This document shows, piece by piece, positions 34,015-43,247 of a stretch of 64,000 nucleotides of DNA (position 1 is the first letter of the stretch; every line of letters starts with the position of its first letter). Location: assembly GCF_003330765.1 (NCBI RefSeq), contig NZ_CP024904.1:496001-560000 (forward strand). The letters are read 5' to 3'. The notes beneath the pieces are model-generated. The model was not told the DNA's origin, made no database searches, and was given only the letters and a program-made list of their open reading frames with translations. Position numbers and translations under genes: made by a program. Source of the stretch: Burkholderia pyrrocinia. Its GTDB lineage: Bacteria; Pseudomonadota; Gammaproteobacteria; Burkholderiales; Burkholderiaceae.

Positions 34015-35349
34015 TCATGCGTCGAGCGACGCGAGATACGCGCGGCCCTTTTCCGCGTCGTACCGGCCTTCCCACTTCGCGATGACGAGCGGCGCGAGCG
34101 CATTGCCGATCACGTTCAACGCGGTGCGTCCCATGTCCATCACGCGATCGACCCCGGCAATGAAAGCGAGCCCCTCGAGCGGCAGCCCCGCGCTCGCCAG
34201 CGTCGCGAGCAGGATAACGAACATGAAACCCGGCACGCCCGCCGCCCCCTTCGACGTGACGACCATCGTCAGCGTCAGCACGATCTGCTCCTGCCACCCC
34301 AGGTGCACGCCGTACAGCTGGGCGACGAACAGCGTGCCGATCCCGAGATAGATCGACGCGCCGTCGAGATTGAACGTGTATCCGGTCGGCACCACGAACG
34401 TCGTGATGCTCTTCGGCACGCCGTAATCCTCCATCTTCTTCATCAACTGCGGCAGCACGGTCGCCGAACTGCAGGTCGAAAACGCGATGATCAGTTCGTC
34501 CTTGATCACGCGCAGCAGCGTGAAGATGCGAAAACCGCACAGCCGCGCGACCAGACCGAGCACCCCGATCGCGAACAGCAGGATCGCGAGGTAGGTCACG
34601 GCGACCAGCTTCAGAAGCGGCAGCAGCGAACCGAAGCCGAAGCTCGCGACGGTCACCGCGATCAGTGCGCACACCCCTACCGGCGCGTAGTGCATGACCA
34701 TGTTCGTGACCTTGAACATCGCGTCGGCAATGCCCTTCAGCGTCGCGAGAACCGGTGTCCGATACTCGTCCGATACCGATTGCAGCCCGAGTCCGAACAG
34801 CAGCGAAAAGAAGATCACCGGAAGCAGGTCGCCCTTCGCCATCGACGCGACGATGTTGTCGGGAATCACGCCGAGCACCAGTGCCATCAGCCCGTGGTGG
34901 TCCTGTGCCTGCTGCGCCGCCTGCCGGTAGTGCGACATGTCCGCGTGGCCGAGCTGCGACAGATCGGTGCCGAGGCCCGGCTGCAGCACATTGCCGATCA
35001 CGAGACCGAGCACGATCGCGACGGTCGTCACCGCCTCGAAGTAGACCAGCGTCTTCAGGCCGATGCGCCCGAGCGACTTGCCGTCGCCGACACCCGCGAT
35101 GCCGATCACCATGCTCGTGAACACGATCGGCACGACGATCATCCGGATCAGCTTGATGAAGATGTCGCCGACCGGCTGCAGGAACCCGGACACCACCGCG
35201 TCGCGCATCTGCGGAAAGCGGTTCAGCACGAGTCCGGCCGCGATGCCCACGACGAGCCCGATGACGATCTGCCACGCAAGCCCGACGCGGGGCTTGCGCA
35301 CGGCATGTGCGGTATGCCCGGCCGGCGGGTTCTCGATGACGGTGTCCAT
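34015..35349 (-). CDS. Dicarboxylate/amino acid:cation symporter (GltP/DctA family)
   Basis: A 444-residue inner-membrane carrier of the DAACS family. Eight helices and two hairpins are expected. Signatures seen are IRMIVVPIVFTSMVIGI, the serine-rich hairpin FSTCSSATVLPQLM, VVPTGYTFNLDG and the substrate-site DRVMDMGRTALNVIGN. It imports C4-dicarboxylates or glutamate/aspartate with H+ or Na+. GGAGAGAG lies before ATG 35349. It precedes the class V enzyme gene and is divergent from LysR, which probably controls both. Confidence 0.93.
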   Translation of the reverse strand: MDTVIENPPAGHTAHAVRKPRVGLAWQIVIGLVVGIAAGLVLNRFPQMRDAVVSGFLQPVGDIFIKLIRMIVVPIVFTSMVIGIAGVGDGKSLGRIGLKTLVYFEAVTTVAIVLGLVIGNVLQPGLGTDLSQLGHADMSHYRQAAQQAQDHHGLMALVLGVIPDNIVASMAKGDLLPVIFFSLLFGLGLQSVSDEYRTPVLATLKGIADAMFKVTNMVMHYAPVGVCALIAVTVASFGFGSLLPLLKLVAVTYLAILLFAIGVLGLVARLCGFRIFTLLRVIKDELIIAFSTCSSATVLPQLMKKMEDYGVPKSITTFVVPTGYTFNLDGASIYLGIGTLFVAQLYGVHLGWQEQIVLTLTMVVTSKGAAGVPGFMFVILLATLASAGLPLEGLAFIAGVDRVMDMGRTALNVIGNALAPLVIAKWEGRYDAEKGRAYLASLDA

Positions 35350-35496
35350 GTCTCTCTCCATATTCGGGGTCCAAGCGGTTGAAGGTGGCGCACCGTGCGA
35401 CACGCGTTCCGGCCACGGGTTTGCCGGCCGGTTCGGGCCGCGCAGCACACGCCGGGCGACACGACATCGACACCTTAAGCAGCCTAAATAAACGAA

Positions 35497-35532
35497 AAAA
35501 GCGATTTTTTTATATGTCAAACTATCGCTTTT
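35497..35532. promoter_or_regulatory. Inverted repeat AAAAGCGAT-N18-ATCGCTTTT, probable LysR site
   Basis: Perfect 9-bp arms at 35497-35505 and 35524-35532 in AT-rich DNA between the divergent symporter and LysR genes. The right arm ends 22 bases before the LysR start. Position and symmetry fit an autoregulatory LysR operator, though the spacing is longer than the usual T-N11-A box. Confidence 0.5.
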
Positions 35533-35553
35533 ATTCATGAATTGGCGGGCGAG

Positions 35554-36492
35554 ATGCTGACGTTCAAGCAGATGGAGGCGTTGTACTGGATCGTGCAGCT
35601 CGGCTCGTTCGAAGCGGCGGCGACCCGGCTGAACACGACGCAGTCGGCCATCTCGAAGCGCATCCAGGAGCTCGAGCGCGCATTCGACCTGACGGTGTTC
35701 GATCGCGCGCACCGCAGCGCGAGGCTCACCGACAAGGGAGCCGAGCTGTTCGATCACGCGAAGGAATTGCTCGAACGGCGCGACCAGATCGTCGAGCGCA
35801 TCAGTTCGAAAGAGGTATTGGTGCGGCAGGTTCGGATCGGCGTGACCGAACTGACCGCGCTCACGTGGCTGCCCCGCCTGATCGCCGCCATCCAGGCCGC
35901 CTATCCGAAAGTGCGCGTGGAAGCCGAGGTGGACCTGAACGCGACACTGCGCGAGCGCCTTGCGGCCGACACGATCGACCTGATCGTCGTGCCGCAGATC
36001 CATGCCACCGAGTCGTTCGAGTCGACCGCCGTCGGCGAGGTCGACAACGCGTGGATGTGCGCGGCCGGATTCGTGCCGAAGCGAAAGACGGCCATCCCGC
36101 TCGCGGACATCGCGCAATTTCCGCTGATCCTGCAAGGCAGCCTGTCGGGCACCGGCCATCTGTACACGCGCTTTCTCCAGGAGCACGGTGTCGGCATGCA
36201 GCGTGTCCTGGCCAGCAACAGCCTGATCGCACAGATCGGCCTCGCACTGTCGGGGCTCGGCGTCAGCTATCTGCCGATGGCGTGCCTGTCGCGGATGGTC
36301 GCGTGCGGCGCGCTCGACATCGTGCAGACGCGCCCCGCGCTGCCGCCGGTTCGCTACGTTGCATTGCACCGGGCCAACCGGCCGCATTCGCTGAATGCCG
36401 AGATCGCGCGGCTCGCCGCGCAGTCGTGCAACTTCAATGCGAATCTGCTCGATCCCGGCGAGCATCCGCAGCCGGGAACGCGCAAGCCGTAG
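35554..36492 (+). CDS. LysR-family transcriptional regulator
   Basis: A 312-residue regulator. Residues 1-65 form the winged helix (MLTFKQMEALYWIVQLGSF, SAISKRIQELE), and the periplasmic-binding-like effector domain follows (VRIGVTELTALTWLP, DLIVVP, GLGVSYLP). ATG 35554 has GGCGGGCGAG upstream; a TTG at 35542 is also open. It is divergent from the symporter/class V enzyme pair and should control it in response to the transported compound. The C-terminal 20 residues are Pro-rich. Confidence 0.92.
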   Translation: MLTFKQMEALYWIVQLGSFEAAATRLNTTQSAISKRIQELERAFDLTVFDRAHRSARLTDKGAELFDHAKELLERRDQIVERISSKEVLVRQVRIGVTELTALTWLPRLIAAIQAAYPKVRVEAEVDLNATLRERLAADTIDLIVVPQIHATESFESTAVGEVDNAWMCAAGFVPKRKTAIPLADIAQFPLILQGSLSGTGHLYTRFLQEHGVGMQRVLASNSLIAQIGLALSGLGVSYLPMACLSRMVACGALDIVQTRPALPPVRYVALHRANRPHSLNAEIARLAAQSCNFNANLLDPGEHPQPGTRKP

Positions 36493-36660
36493 GCGACGAT
36501 CGGCATCCGGCCGGGTGCATCGGCGGCGGCGGTATCGAATCCCGCCGCACCTTCGGCCGCGCGATCCGTCCTGCCCGACCCGACGTGATAACGTTGCACA
36601 TCACCGCGCGGCCTGACTCGAACACCGGGCACGCGAACCGCGTCCACCCCGATACCCGCC

Positions 36661-38073
36661 ATGTCGCTGACACCGCTGCCCGCCCTGTTCGACGAAATAC
36701 TGCGCACCGTCGCGCGCCGCTACCGGCTGCCGCCGCTCGACAGCGTGTCGTCGCCGGCCGATGCCGCGAACCCGGCCACCACCCTTGCGCGCGTGATCGA
36801 GGAAGCGTGCCGGATGCTCGGCGACGGCCAGTCGCCCTGCGCGGAACTGCGGCAGCGCTTCATCGATGCGCTCGCGCGGATGATCCGCGACGCCATGGAT
36901 CCGCGATCCGGCGATCCCGCCTTTCAGGCTTCGGTGCTGCGGCACGATGCGCCGAGCGTGCGCGAATACGCGTCGTTGTCCGCGCACGCCGAGCAGGACC
37001 GGCGCGCGCTGCACTCGGCCGTCAATGCAATCGCGCATCCGGCCAAACTCGAGCGAAGCGCACAGGCGTGGCGACGCGACGGGCTCGCCCGGCTGCATGC
37101 GGCCGCAACCGCCGCGTCGTGGGTCGATCTTGATGCCGCGCTGGCGCAACTGCTCGCGCTGCCCGACATGGCGGCCGACACCGCGTTCGAGCAAGACATC
37201 GTCAAGCTGAAAGACAGCCCCGCGCTCGAACGCATGCTGCGTCTTGACGCACTGGCATCGGACGAACACGTCCGTCGATACCGCGCACTGTGGGTGCGTC
37301 AGGGCCCACTCGAAGGCAGCACGGTCGCCGTCGCGCAGGGCGTCGCGTCACAGCAGCGCGGCGCGGCCGTCGAAGCGCTGGCTGCGCAGGTGCTCGACGC
37401 GTTGGCCCGCAGGCTCGAAGCCGTGGACGCGCGGCGCACGTACCGCGTGGTCACGTCGATGCGCGTGCCGTCATCGATACCGGGCCGGCACGACCGCGCG
37501 AAAACCGAATGGGATGCGATCCTGCTCGAACGCATGCGCGGCGATGAAGCGGCGCCCGTCTGGAACGTCCGCTTCCTCGTCGAAGCGAAGGCGTCCGCGG
37601 ATGCCGCGACGACCGATTTGTCGCGGCTGCTGCGCGGCCTGAACCTGCTCGCGCAGGCCGACGCGGACACGATCTATGCGTTCGAGACGCACCAGGGCAC
37701 GGTGCGCGTGCATGGCGCGTCGCTCCGCGCGTTGACGACCGACGACGCGGCGCTGCAACGGGAAGTGCTCTATTGCTGCGATGCGTCCGCGGATGCGACG
37801 CCGCGCCTGCTGGGCGCCGCGAGCCGGATGCAGTTGCTGTCGGCGCAAGCCAGCCTCGAATACGCGAGCGCGCTGGCGCAGCAGCCGGATGCCGATCCGG
37901 GCGGCCTCGGCGTCATCTGGCACGCGCTGCTGACACTGCCGCCATGGCATGCCGTGCTGCATCAATACCCGTCGTTGCGGCAGGTCCGCGAACTGATGGT
38001 GGCGATCGACGACTTGCGGGCCGCGATCGGCGATGTGGCCGACGATGGCGTCGCAAGCAGCGTGTGCGCGTAA
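36661..38073 (+). CDS. Unknown protein with a PD-(D/E)XK-like nuclease motif
   Basis: A 470-residue cytosolic protein that I do not recognise. The first 270 residues are helical. Asp285 in TEWDAILLE is followed by beta-rich sequence and Glu308/Lys310 in RFLVEAKAS. D-x22-E-x-K flanked by hydrophobic strands is the classical layout of PD-(D/E)XK nuclease cores. The remaining C-terminal part is again helical. No partner gene is coupled to it; the neighbours are LysR and an exported repeat protein. A nuclease or DNA-repair role is only inference from the motif; some relatives may carry misleading metabolic names in databases. Confidence 0.65.
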   Translation: MSLTPLPALFDEILRTVARRYRLPPLDSVSSPADAANPATTLARVIEEACRMLGDGQSPCAELRQRFIDALARMIRDAMDPRSGDPAFQASVLRHDAPSVREYASLSAHAEQDRRALHSAVNAIAHPAKLERSAQAWRRDGLARLHAAATAASWVDLDAALAQLLALPDMAADTAFEQDIVKLKDSPALERMLRLDALASDEHVRRYRALWVRQGPLEGSTVAVAQGVASQQRGAAVEALAAQVLDALARRLEAVDARRTYRVVTSMRVPSSIPGRHDRAKTEWDAILLERMRGDEAAPVWNVRFLVEAKASADAATTDLSRLLRGLNLLAQADADTIYAFETHQGTVRVHGASLRALTTDDAALQREVLYCCDASADATPRLLGAASRMQLLSAQASLEYASALAQQPDADPGGLGVIWHALLTLPPWHAVLHQYPSLRQVRELMVAIDDLRAAIGDVADDGVASSVCA

Positions 38074-38246
38074 TGCAGGAGCCGCGCCGCCGCGCGACTT
38101 GCCGACGTGCCCGCAACCGCTTCCGAAGTGCCCTGACCGCGGCACACGCCGACGGTACTCGTCACGCCCGTGAGGTACGATACACGCCGGGGCTCGACGC
38201 CCCCTGAGAGACCCGGCCGTCGCGGCCCCACCCCAGCACAAGAAAA

Positions 38247-40418
38247 ATGCCCAAAAAGCCTACGCTGCCCCAAAACCTCCTCGCCGCGCTGGCGGCCGGC
38301 CTGCTCTGGATCCCCGCCGCCCATGCCAGCTCGGACGACAGCTGCTTTGCGCCGACCACGCTCCGGCAGAACGCCTACTCGTGCGGCAACCTGCCGATGC
38401 TGAGCCCCGCCAACGACACGCGCATCAACGCGATGCTGCTGATGGTCGACAGCGGCAAGGTCGCGCAGGTGTTTCCGGACCCGAAAACCATCCCGGCGAA
38501 AGACCGGATCAACCAGATCATCGTGCCGTTCCCGATGGACTTTTCCGGGTGGATTTATATCGGCCAGAAGGAGCCCGACAAGACCGGTGGCGCGTCGGAT
38601 GCCGATGCGCCGTCGAACCGGTACGCCGACGGCGAAGGCAGCATCTGCCGCAGCATGAATGCCGGCGCCGATGCGTTCAACGACGCACTGAACGCCGCCG
38701 GCAGCATCCCCGCCGACGAAGCCACGCGCCTGCGCGCGGCGCGCGCCGACATCGCGCAGAAGACCTGCGCCGCAGGCGGCACGAGCGCCGCATGGGCGAA
38801 GCCCTCGGTCAAGTCGCCGGTCGGTCAGCAGTTCGCCGCCTACCTCGACGGCACGAACGCGTTCTACCGCGCCGACTTCCTCGCCGCGACCAAGGCCTTC
38901 GCGAACGCCTCGCACAGCGCGAATCCGTGGCTGAAGGAAACCGGCCTCTATATGGCCGGGCGCGCGCAGTTGAACGCCGCGCAGGCCAATGTCTTCGACA
39001 ACGACAGTCCCACGCCGTCGCGCGGGCGTGTGACGAAGGTCTCGCTCGACGCCGCGAATACGGTGTTTCGCACCTACCTGAAGGTGTATCCGCAGGGGCG
39101 CTATGCGGTCTCCGCGTCGGGGCTGTTGCGGCGTGTCGCGTGGCTCGGCGGGAACGCCACGCAGCAGGCCGACCTCTACGGCAACGCACTTGCGCGCTGG
39201 TCGCCGGCGACGTCGAACGTGCCGCTGATGCAACTGGCGAACGAACTCGACAGCAAGCTGCTGTTCGGGTCGGAACTCGACGCGCGCCAGATCCAGTCGC
39301 CGACCGTGCTCGCGACTGTCGACCTGCTGCGCATGCGCACGTCGGACAGCAGCGATTCGAGCCGCAGCAAGCCGCTGACGCTGGACGATCTGCAGGCGCA
39401 GAAGCCGCACTTCGCGAACGCGCCCGCGCTCTACGACTACCTGCTCGCGACCTGGTATGTCCAGATCGGGCACAAGCCGGATGCCGCCCTCGAGTTGCTG
39501 CCGCAGACGCCCGCCGCGCCGCTCGACTACTTCGGCCTGAGTCAGCAGGCGCTGCGCGCGTTCGCGCTGGAGGATAGCGGCCAGACCGACAAGGCCCGCC
39601 AGCTGTGGCGCGACCTGATCCCGCTCGCGAAATTCCGCTTTCAGCGCGAGGCGCTGGAACTCGCGCTCGCGATCAACCTGGAACAGGCCGGGCTCGTCAA
39701 CGACGTGTTCGCCGACGATTCGCTCGTGCAAAACGCCGCGATCCGGGCAGTCCTGTTGCAGCGCACGGCCAATGCGGACCTGCTGCGCGCGCAGGCGCAA
39801 AACCAGGCGACCGGCGGCGCGCTGCGCGACACCGCGCTGTACACGCTGCTATACAAGGAACTCACGCGCTCGCACAACGCCGACTTCATCGCCGATGCCG
39901 CGCTGGTGTCCGGCGCGCCCGCCGATCCGTTGAAGCCGTTCGTCGCACCCGGCGCCAAGAACGAAGACGGCTACGCGTGCCCGTCCGTACGCGACATCGC
40001 CGCGGCGCTGCAGCAGAATCCCGGCGATGCGAAAGGGCTGAACTGCCTCGCCGATTTCGTGCGCCTTCATCCGCCCGCGTTCGGCCTCGAAGGTGATCCG
40101 GTGCCGCCGTGGATGCGCAACGCGTCGTCGGCGACCGCCACGCGCATACCGCCGACGCTCGGCGCCTCGCCGTCGCAGTTCGCGGGCCAACCGTACGCGC
40201 GGATGTCGAGCTACGTGACGGTGATGGCCGATGCGCAGGCGAACCCGAACGACCGCGCGTACGCGCTCTACCGCGCAATCAAGTGCTATGCGCCGGGGGG
40301 CTATAACGAATGCGGCGGCAAGGACGTGCCGAAGAACACGCGCAAGCGCTGGTTCGATACGCTGAAAGCCAGCTATGCGGGCAGCCCGTGGGCGCAGAAA
40401 CTCCGCTATTACTGGTGA
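38247..40418 (+). CDS. Large exported helical-repeat (TPR-like) protein
   Basis: A 723-residue protein with a signal peptide at residues 1-27 (NLLAALAAGLLWIPAAHA). The mature part has many helix pairs rich in Ala/Leu with TPR-like spacing, for example GTNAFYRADFLAATKAFANASH, YLKVYPQGRYAVSASGLLRR and FALEDSGQTDKARQLWRD. Paired cysteines occur at both ends (SCFAPT/SYSCGN and KCYAPGGYNECGG). YfiO-like lipoprotein-assembly factors show similar repeats, but there is no lipobox. It lies 7 bases before the DUF3142 gene, with which it is surely co-expressed. Confidence 0.8.
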   Translation: MPKKPTLPQNLLAALAAGLLWIPAAHASSDDSCFAPTTLRQNAYSCGNLPMLSPANDTRINAMLLMVDSGKVAQVFPDPKTIPAKDRINQIIVPFPMDFSGWIYIGQKEPDKTGGASDADAPSNRYADGEGSICRSMNAGADAFNDALNAAGSIPADEATRLRAARADIAQKTCAAGGTSAAWAKPSVKSPVGQQFAAYLDGTNAFYRADFLAATKAFANASHSANPWLKETGLYMAGRAQLNAAQANVFDNDSPTPSRGRVTKVSLDAANTVFRTYLKVYPQGRYAVSASGLLRRVAWLGGNATQQADLYGNALARWSPATSNVPLMQLANELDSKLLFGSELDARQIQSPTVLATVDLLRMRTSDSSDSSRSKPLTLDDLQAQKPHFANAPALYDYLLATWYVQIGHKPDAALELLPQTPAAPLDYFGLSQQALRAFALEDSGQTDKARQLWRDLIPLAKFRFQREALELALAINLEQAGLVNDVFADDSLVQNAAIRAVLLQRTANADLLRAQAQNQATGGALRDTALYTLLYKELTRSHNADFIADAALVSGAPADPLKPFVAPGAKNEDGYACPSVRDIAAALQQNPGDAKGLNCLADFVRLHPPAFGLEGDPVPPWMRNASSATATRIPPTLGASPSQFAGQPYARMSSYVTVMADAQANPNDRAYALYRAIKCYAPGGYNECGGKDVPKNTRKRWFDTLKASYAGSPWAQKLRYYW

Positions 40419-40425
40419 GCACGGC

Positions 40426-41133
40426 GTGAAGCGCATCGTGTGCGTCGCGCTGCTGCTGTATGGGCAGTTGACGCTGGCCGGCACCGTCGATCCCGCGCAG
40501 TACGACGCGTTCTGGCTATGGGCGGGCGTGAAGCCGCAGGCGGTCGTACGCGGCGCGCGCACCGTCTACGTGCTGCAAGGGCAGATCGAAGCGTCGCCGC
40601 GGGACGAGTCACAGGTACGCGTCATCGCGCAGGGCGTCGCGCTGCCGCCCGCGCCCAACGCGCACGTCTGGCTCGTCTATCGTGCGCATACGCTGCGCTG
40701 GACGCCGCGCGTCACGCAGATCATGCTGGCGCAGCTCACGCGCTGGCGCGCGTCGGGCCGCACGATCGCGGGCATCCAGATCGACTTCGATGCACGCACA
40801 CGCCATCTGCAGGATTACCTCGAATTCCTGCGGACGCTGCGCGAGACCTTGCCCGCCGATTGCCGGCTGAGCATCACGGGGCTGCTCGACTGGAGCAGCC
40901 GCATCGATACCGATCAGGTCAACCAGCTCAGGGGAATCGTCGACGAAGTGGTCGTGCAGACCTACCAGGGGCGCAGCACGATCCCCGGCTACGCAGCCTA
41001 TCTGCCGCGCGTCGCGCGGCTGCCGCTGCCGTTTCGCATCGGCGTGATCCAGGGCGGCGAGTGGGACGCGCCGCCGTACCTCGCGGCGAACCCGTGGTTC
41101 CGCGGCTACGTCGTGTTCCTGCGCAACAGCTAG
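40426..41133 (+). CDS. DUF3142-family exported protein
   Basis: A 235-residue protein with a signal peptide (residues 1-19, ending TLAG). The sequence reads QYDAFWLWAGVKPQAV, later AGIQIDFDARTRHLQDYLEFLRTLR, VVVQTYQGRS and FRIGVIQGGEW. These match DUF3142, whose strands and acidic residues suggest a TIM-barrel glycoside-hydrolase-like fold; Asp in IQIDFD would be in the active site (inference). The GTG start at 40426 lies 7 bases after the repeat-protein stop. The pair probably acts together in the cell envelope. Confidence 0.78.
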   Translation: MKRIVCVALLLYGQLTLAGTVDPAQYDAFWLWAGVKPQAVVRGARTVYVLQGQIEASPRDESQVRVIAQGVALPPAPNAHVWLVYRAHTLRWTPRVTQIMLAQLTRWRASGRTIAGIQIDFDARTRHLQDYLEFLRTLRETLPADCRLSITGLLDWSSRIDTDQVNQLRGIVDEVVVQTYQGRSTIPGYAAYLPRVARLPLPFRIGVIQGGEWDAPPYLAANPWFRGYVVFLRNS

Positions 41134-41301
41134 CGGGCGGAAACGCGGCGGCGGTGATCCTGCCCGTGAACCGAATTCAGCCCGGGCGCGGCGAACCTGA
41201 CGTATCCAGGCGTCCGCTTCAAGGGTTTGGGCTGAAACGTGCGGCGGTGGATCCGGCAGTCTTTCGATCGATGCCGCCGGGCGTCGCGCGTCATCGAAAA
41301 T

Positions 41302-41323
41302 GGCGCAGCCCGCCGAAGCGGGC
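41302..41323 (-). terminator. Probable terminator of the chloroperoxidase-like gene
   Basis: A 6-bp GC stem (GCCCGC/GCGGGC, 41308-41323) with a CGAA tetraloop lies 15 bases beyond the stop and is followed on the minus strand by a short U-rich stretch (CATTTTCG). The poly-U tract is weak. Confidence 0.5.
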
Positions 41324-41337
41324 ATGCGCCGGCACCG

Positions 41338-42174
41338 TTATGCCTGCACGAAAGCCAGCAGGTCGGCGTTGAGGACGTCCGCGTTGACCGTCAGCATGCC
41401 GTGCGAGTATCCCGGATACGTTTTGAGCGTGCCGTTCTTCAGCAGCTTGATCGACTTCAGCGCGGCATCCGCGATCGGCACGATCTGGTCGTCTTCGCCA
41501 TGCAGCACGAGCGTCGGCACGGTAATCGACTTCAGGTCGTCGGTCTGATCCGTTTCCGAAAAGGCCTTGATACCTTCGTAATGCGCTTTGGCGCTGCCCT
41601 CCATCCCCTGCCGCCACCAGTTCCGGATCACGCCCTGATGCACCGTCGCGCCGGCCCGGTTGAAACCGTAGAAGGGGCCGCTCGGCACATCCAGGAAGAA
41701 CTGCGCGCGGTTGTCGGCGAGCGCTTTCCGGAAGCCGTCGAACACCTCGATCGGCAAGCCTTCCGGGTTCGATTCGGTTTTCAGCATCAGCGGCGGCACC
41801 GCGCTGACCAGCACCGCCTTTGCGACGCGACCGGCCGGCTGGCCGTGCTTCGCGACGTAGCGGGCCACTTCGCCGCCGCCGGTCGAATGACCGATATGAA
41901 CCGCATTGCGCAGGTCGAGGGCTTCGGCCACCGCGAACGCGTCCGCCGCGTAATGATCCATGTCATGGCCGTCGGACACCTGCGCCGACCGGCCGTGGCC
42001 ACGCCGATCGTGCGCAATCACGCGATAGCCCTTCTGAACGAAGAAGAGCATCTGCGCATCCCAGTCGTCGGAAGACAACGGCCAGCCATGATGGAAGACG
42101 ACGGGCTGTGCGTCCTTCGGGCCCCAGTCCTTGTAGAAGATCTCGACGTTATCCTTCGTTGTGACGTATGGCAT
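41338..42174 (-). CDS. Alpha/beta hydrolase, non-haem chloroperoxidase family
   Basis: A 278-residue hydrolase with Ser97 in GHSTGG, Asp228 in LHGEDDQIVP and His258 in GYSHGML, the triad of cofactor-free haloperoxidases/perhydrolases. The N terminus YVTTKDNVEIFYKDWG and VVFHHGWPLSSDDWD are typical of that group. These enzymes make peracids from carboxylic acids and peroxide, or simply hydrolyse esters. It lies beside the SDR on the same strand with 145 bases between them, and both may answer to the AraC protein. Confidence 0.88.
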   Translation of the reverse strand: MPYVTTKDNVEIFYKDWGPKDAQPVVFHHGWPLSSDDWDAQMLFFVQKGYRVIAHDRRGHGRSAQVSDGHDMDHYAADAFAVAEALDLRNAVHIGHSTGGGEVARYVAKHGQPAGRVAKAVLVSAVPPLMLKTESNPEGLPIEVFDGFRKALADNRAQFFLDVPSGPFYGFNRAGATVHQGVIRNWWRQGMEGSAKAHYEGIKAFSETDQTDDLKSITVPTLVLHGEDDQIVPIADAALKSIKLLKNGTLKTYPGYSHGMLTVNADVLNADLLAFVQA

Positions 42175-42319
42175 CGCGATTGACTCCGGTGAGGTGGATG
42201 AACCTGGCGTGCTGGCCGAGGGCCATTATCGGACATTATTGCGAAACCGCGATGCAACGGCATGCCACGACTGTCGACAATCCACTGGTAAGAAATGAAC
42301 GATGCCGTCGCGCCGGGCG

Positions 42320-43153
42320 TCAGCCGTCCGTCGAGACCGTCACGGCCTCCCACGCACGGATTTCCTCTTCCAGTACCGACAACTTGTTCCGCACCAGCCG
42401 CAGCGCATCGCTGCCGAGCAGCAGATGCGCGGGCGGATGTTCCGCCGCGATGGCCGCGAGCATCGCCCGCGCGGCCTTCGCGGGATCGCCCAACTGCTTG
42501 CCGCTCTTCTCCTCGCGCGCGTTGCGGATCGGGTCGAAGATCGCGTCGTAGTCCGCGATCGAGCGCGGCGTGCGCGCCATCGAACGGCCGGCCCAGTCGG
42601 TGCGGAACGAACCCGGCGCCACGGCGGTCACGGCAATGCCGAGCGGCGCGAGTTCCTGGCCGAGGGTTTCGGAAATGCCTTCCAGCGCGAATTTGCTGCC
42701 GCAGTAGTACGCGATTCCAGGCATCGTGATGTGACCGCCCATCGACGTGATGTTCAGGATGCGGCCGTGCCGGCGCACGCGCATGAACGGCACGACGGCC
42801 TTCATCATCGCGACCGCGCCGAATACGTTCACGTCGAACTGCCGACGCATCTCCGCGAGCGGTGCTTCTTCCATGATGCCTTCGTGCCCGTAGCCGGCGT
42901 TGTTCACCAGTACGTCGACGGGCCCGACGTTCGCCTCGATGTCCGCGACGACGCCGTCGATACGATCGAAGTCGGTCACGTCGAGCACACGCGCGACAGC
43001 CGCCTGCGCGGACAGCGCTTCGAAATCCCGCGCCGCCTGCGCGCTTCTCACGGTGCCGACCACCGTGTGACCTGCCGCCAGCGCCTCCTGGGCGAGCGCG
43101 CGGCCGAAGCCGCTGCTGACGCCGGTGATGAGCATGATGTTGCCGGATGCCAT
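42320..43153 (-). CDS. Short-chain dehydrogenase/reductase
   Basis: A 277-residue classical SDR. The cofactor motif TGVSSGFG lies at 10-17, NNAG at 84-87, and the catalytic set is Ser137, Tyr150 and Lys154 (YCGSK). TVRS after the second strand favours NADP(H). CGGGAGAAG precedes the ATG. It is divergent from an AraC regulator with 94 bases between starts, a common pairing in Burkholderia, and that regulator is the likely activator. The substrate is unknown. Confidence 0.9.
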   Translation of the reverse strand: MASGNIMLITGVSSGFGRALAQEALAAGHTVVGTVRSAQAARDFEALSAQAAVARVLDVTDFDRIDGVVADIEANVGPVDVLVNNAGYGHEGIMEEAPLAEMRRQFDVNVFGAVAMMKAVVPFMRVRRHGRILNITSMGGHITMPGIAYYCGSKFALEGISETLGQELAPLGIAVTAVAPGSFRTDWAGRSMARTPRSIADYDAIFDPIRNAREEKSGKQLGDPAKAARAMLAAIAAEHPPAHLLLGSDALRLVRNKLSVLEEEIRAWEAVTVSTDG

Positions 43154-43247
43154 TTGAGCTTCTCCCGAATGCCGATTGAAGCGTGCATACTAGTCTGACG
43201 AACAAGGCAGAATAAGCCAGATTCCACTGATTTTCTTGCACAAAACT

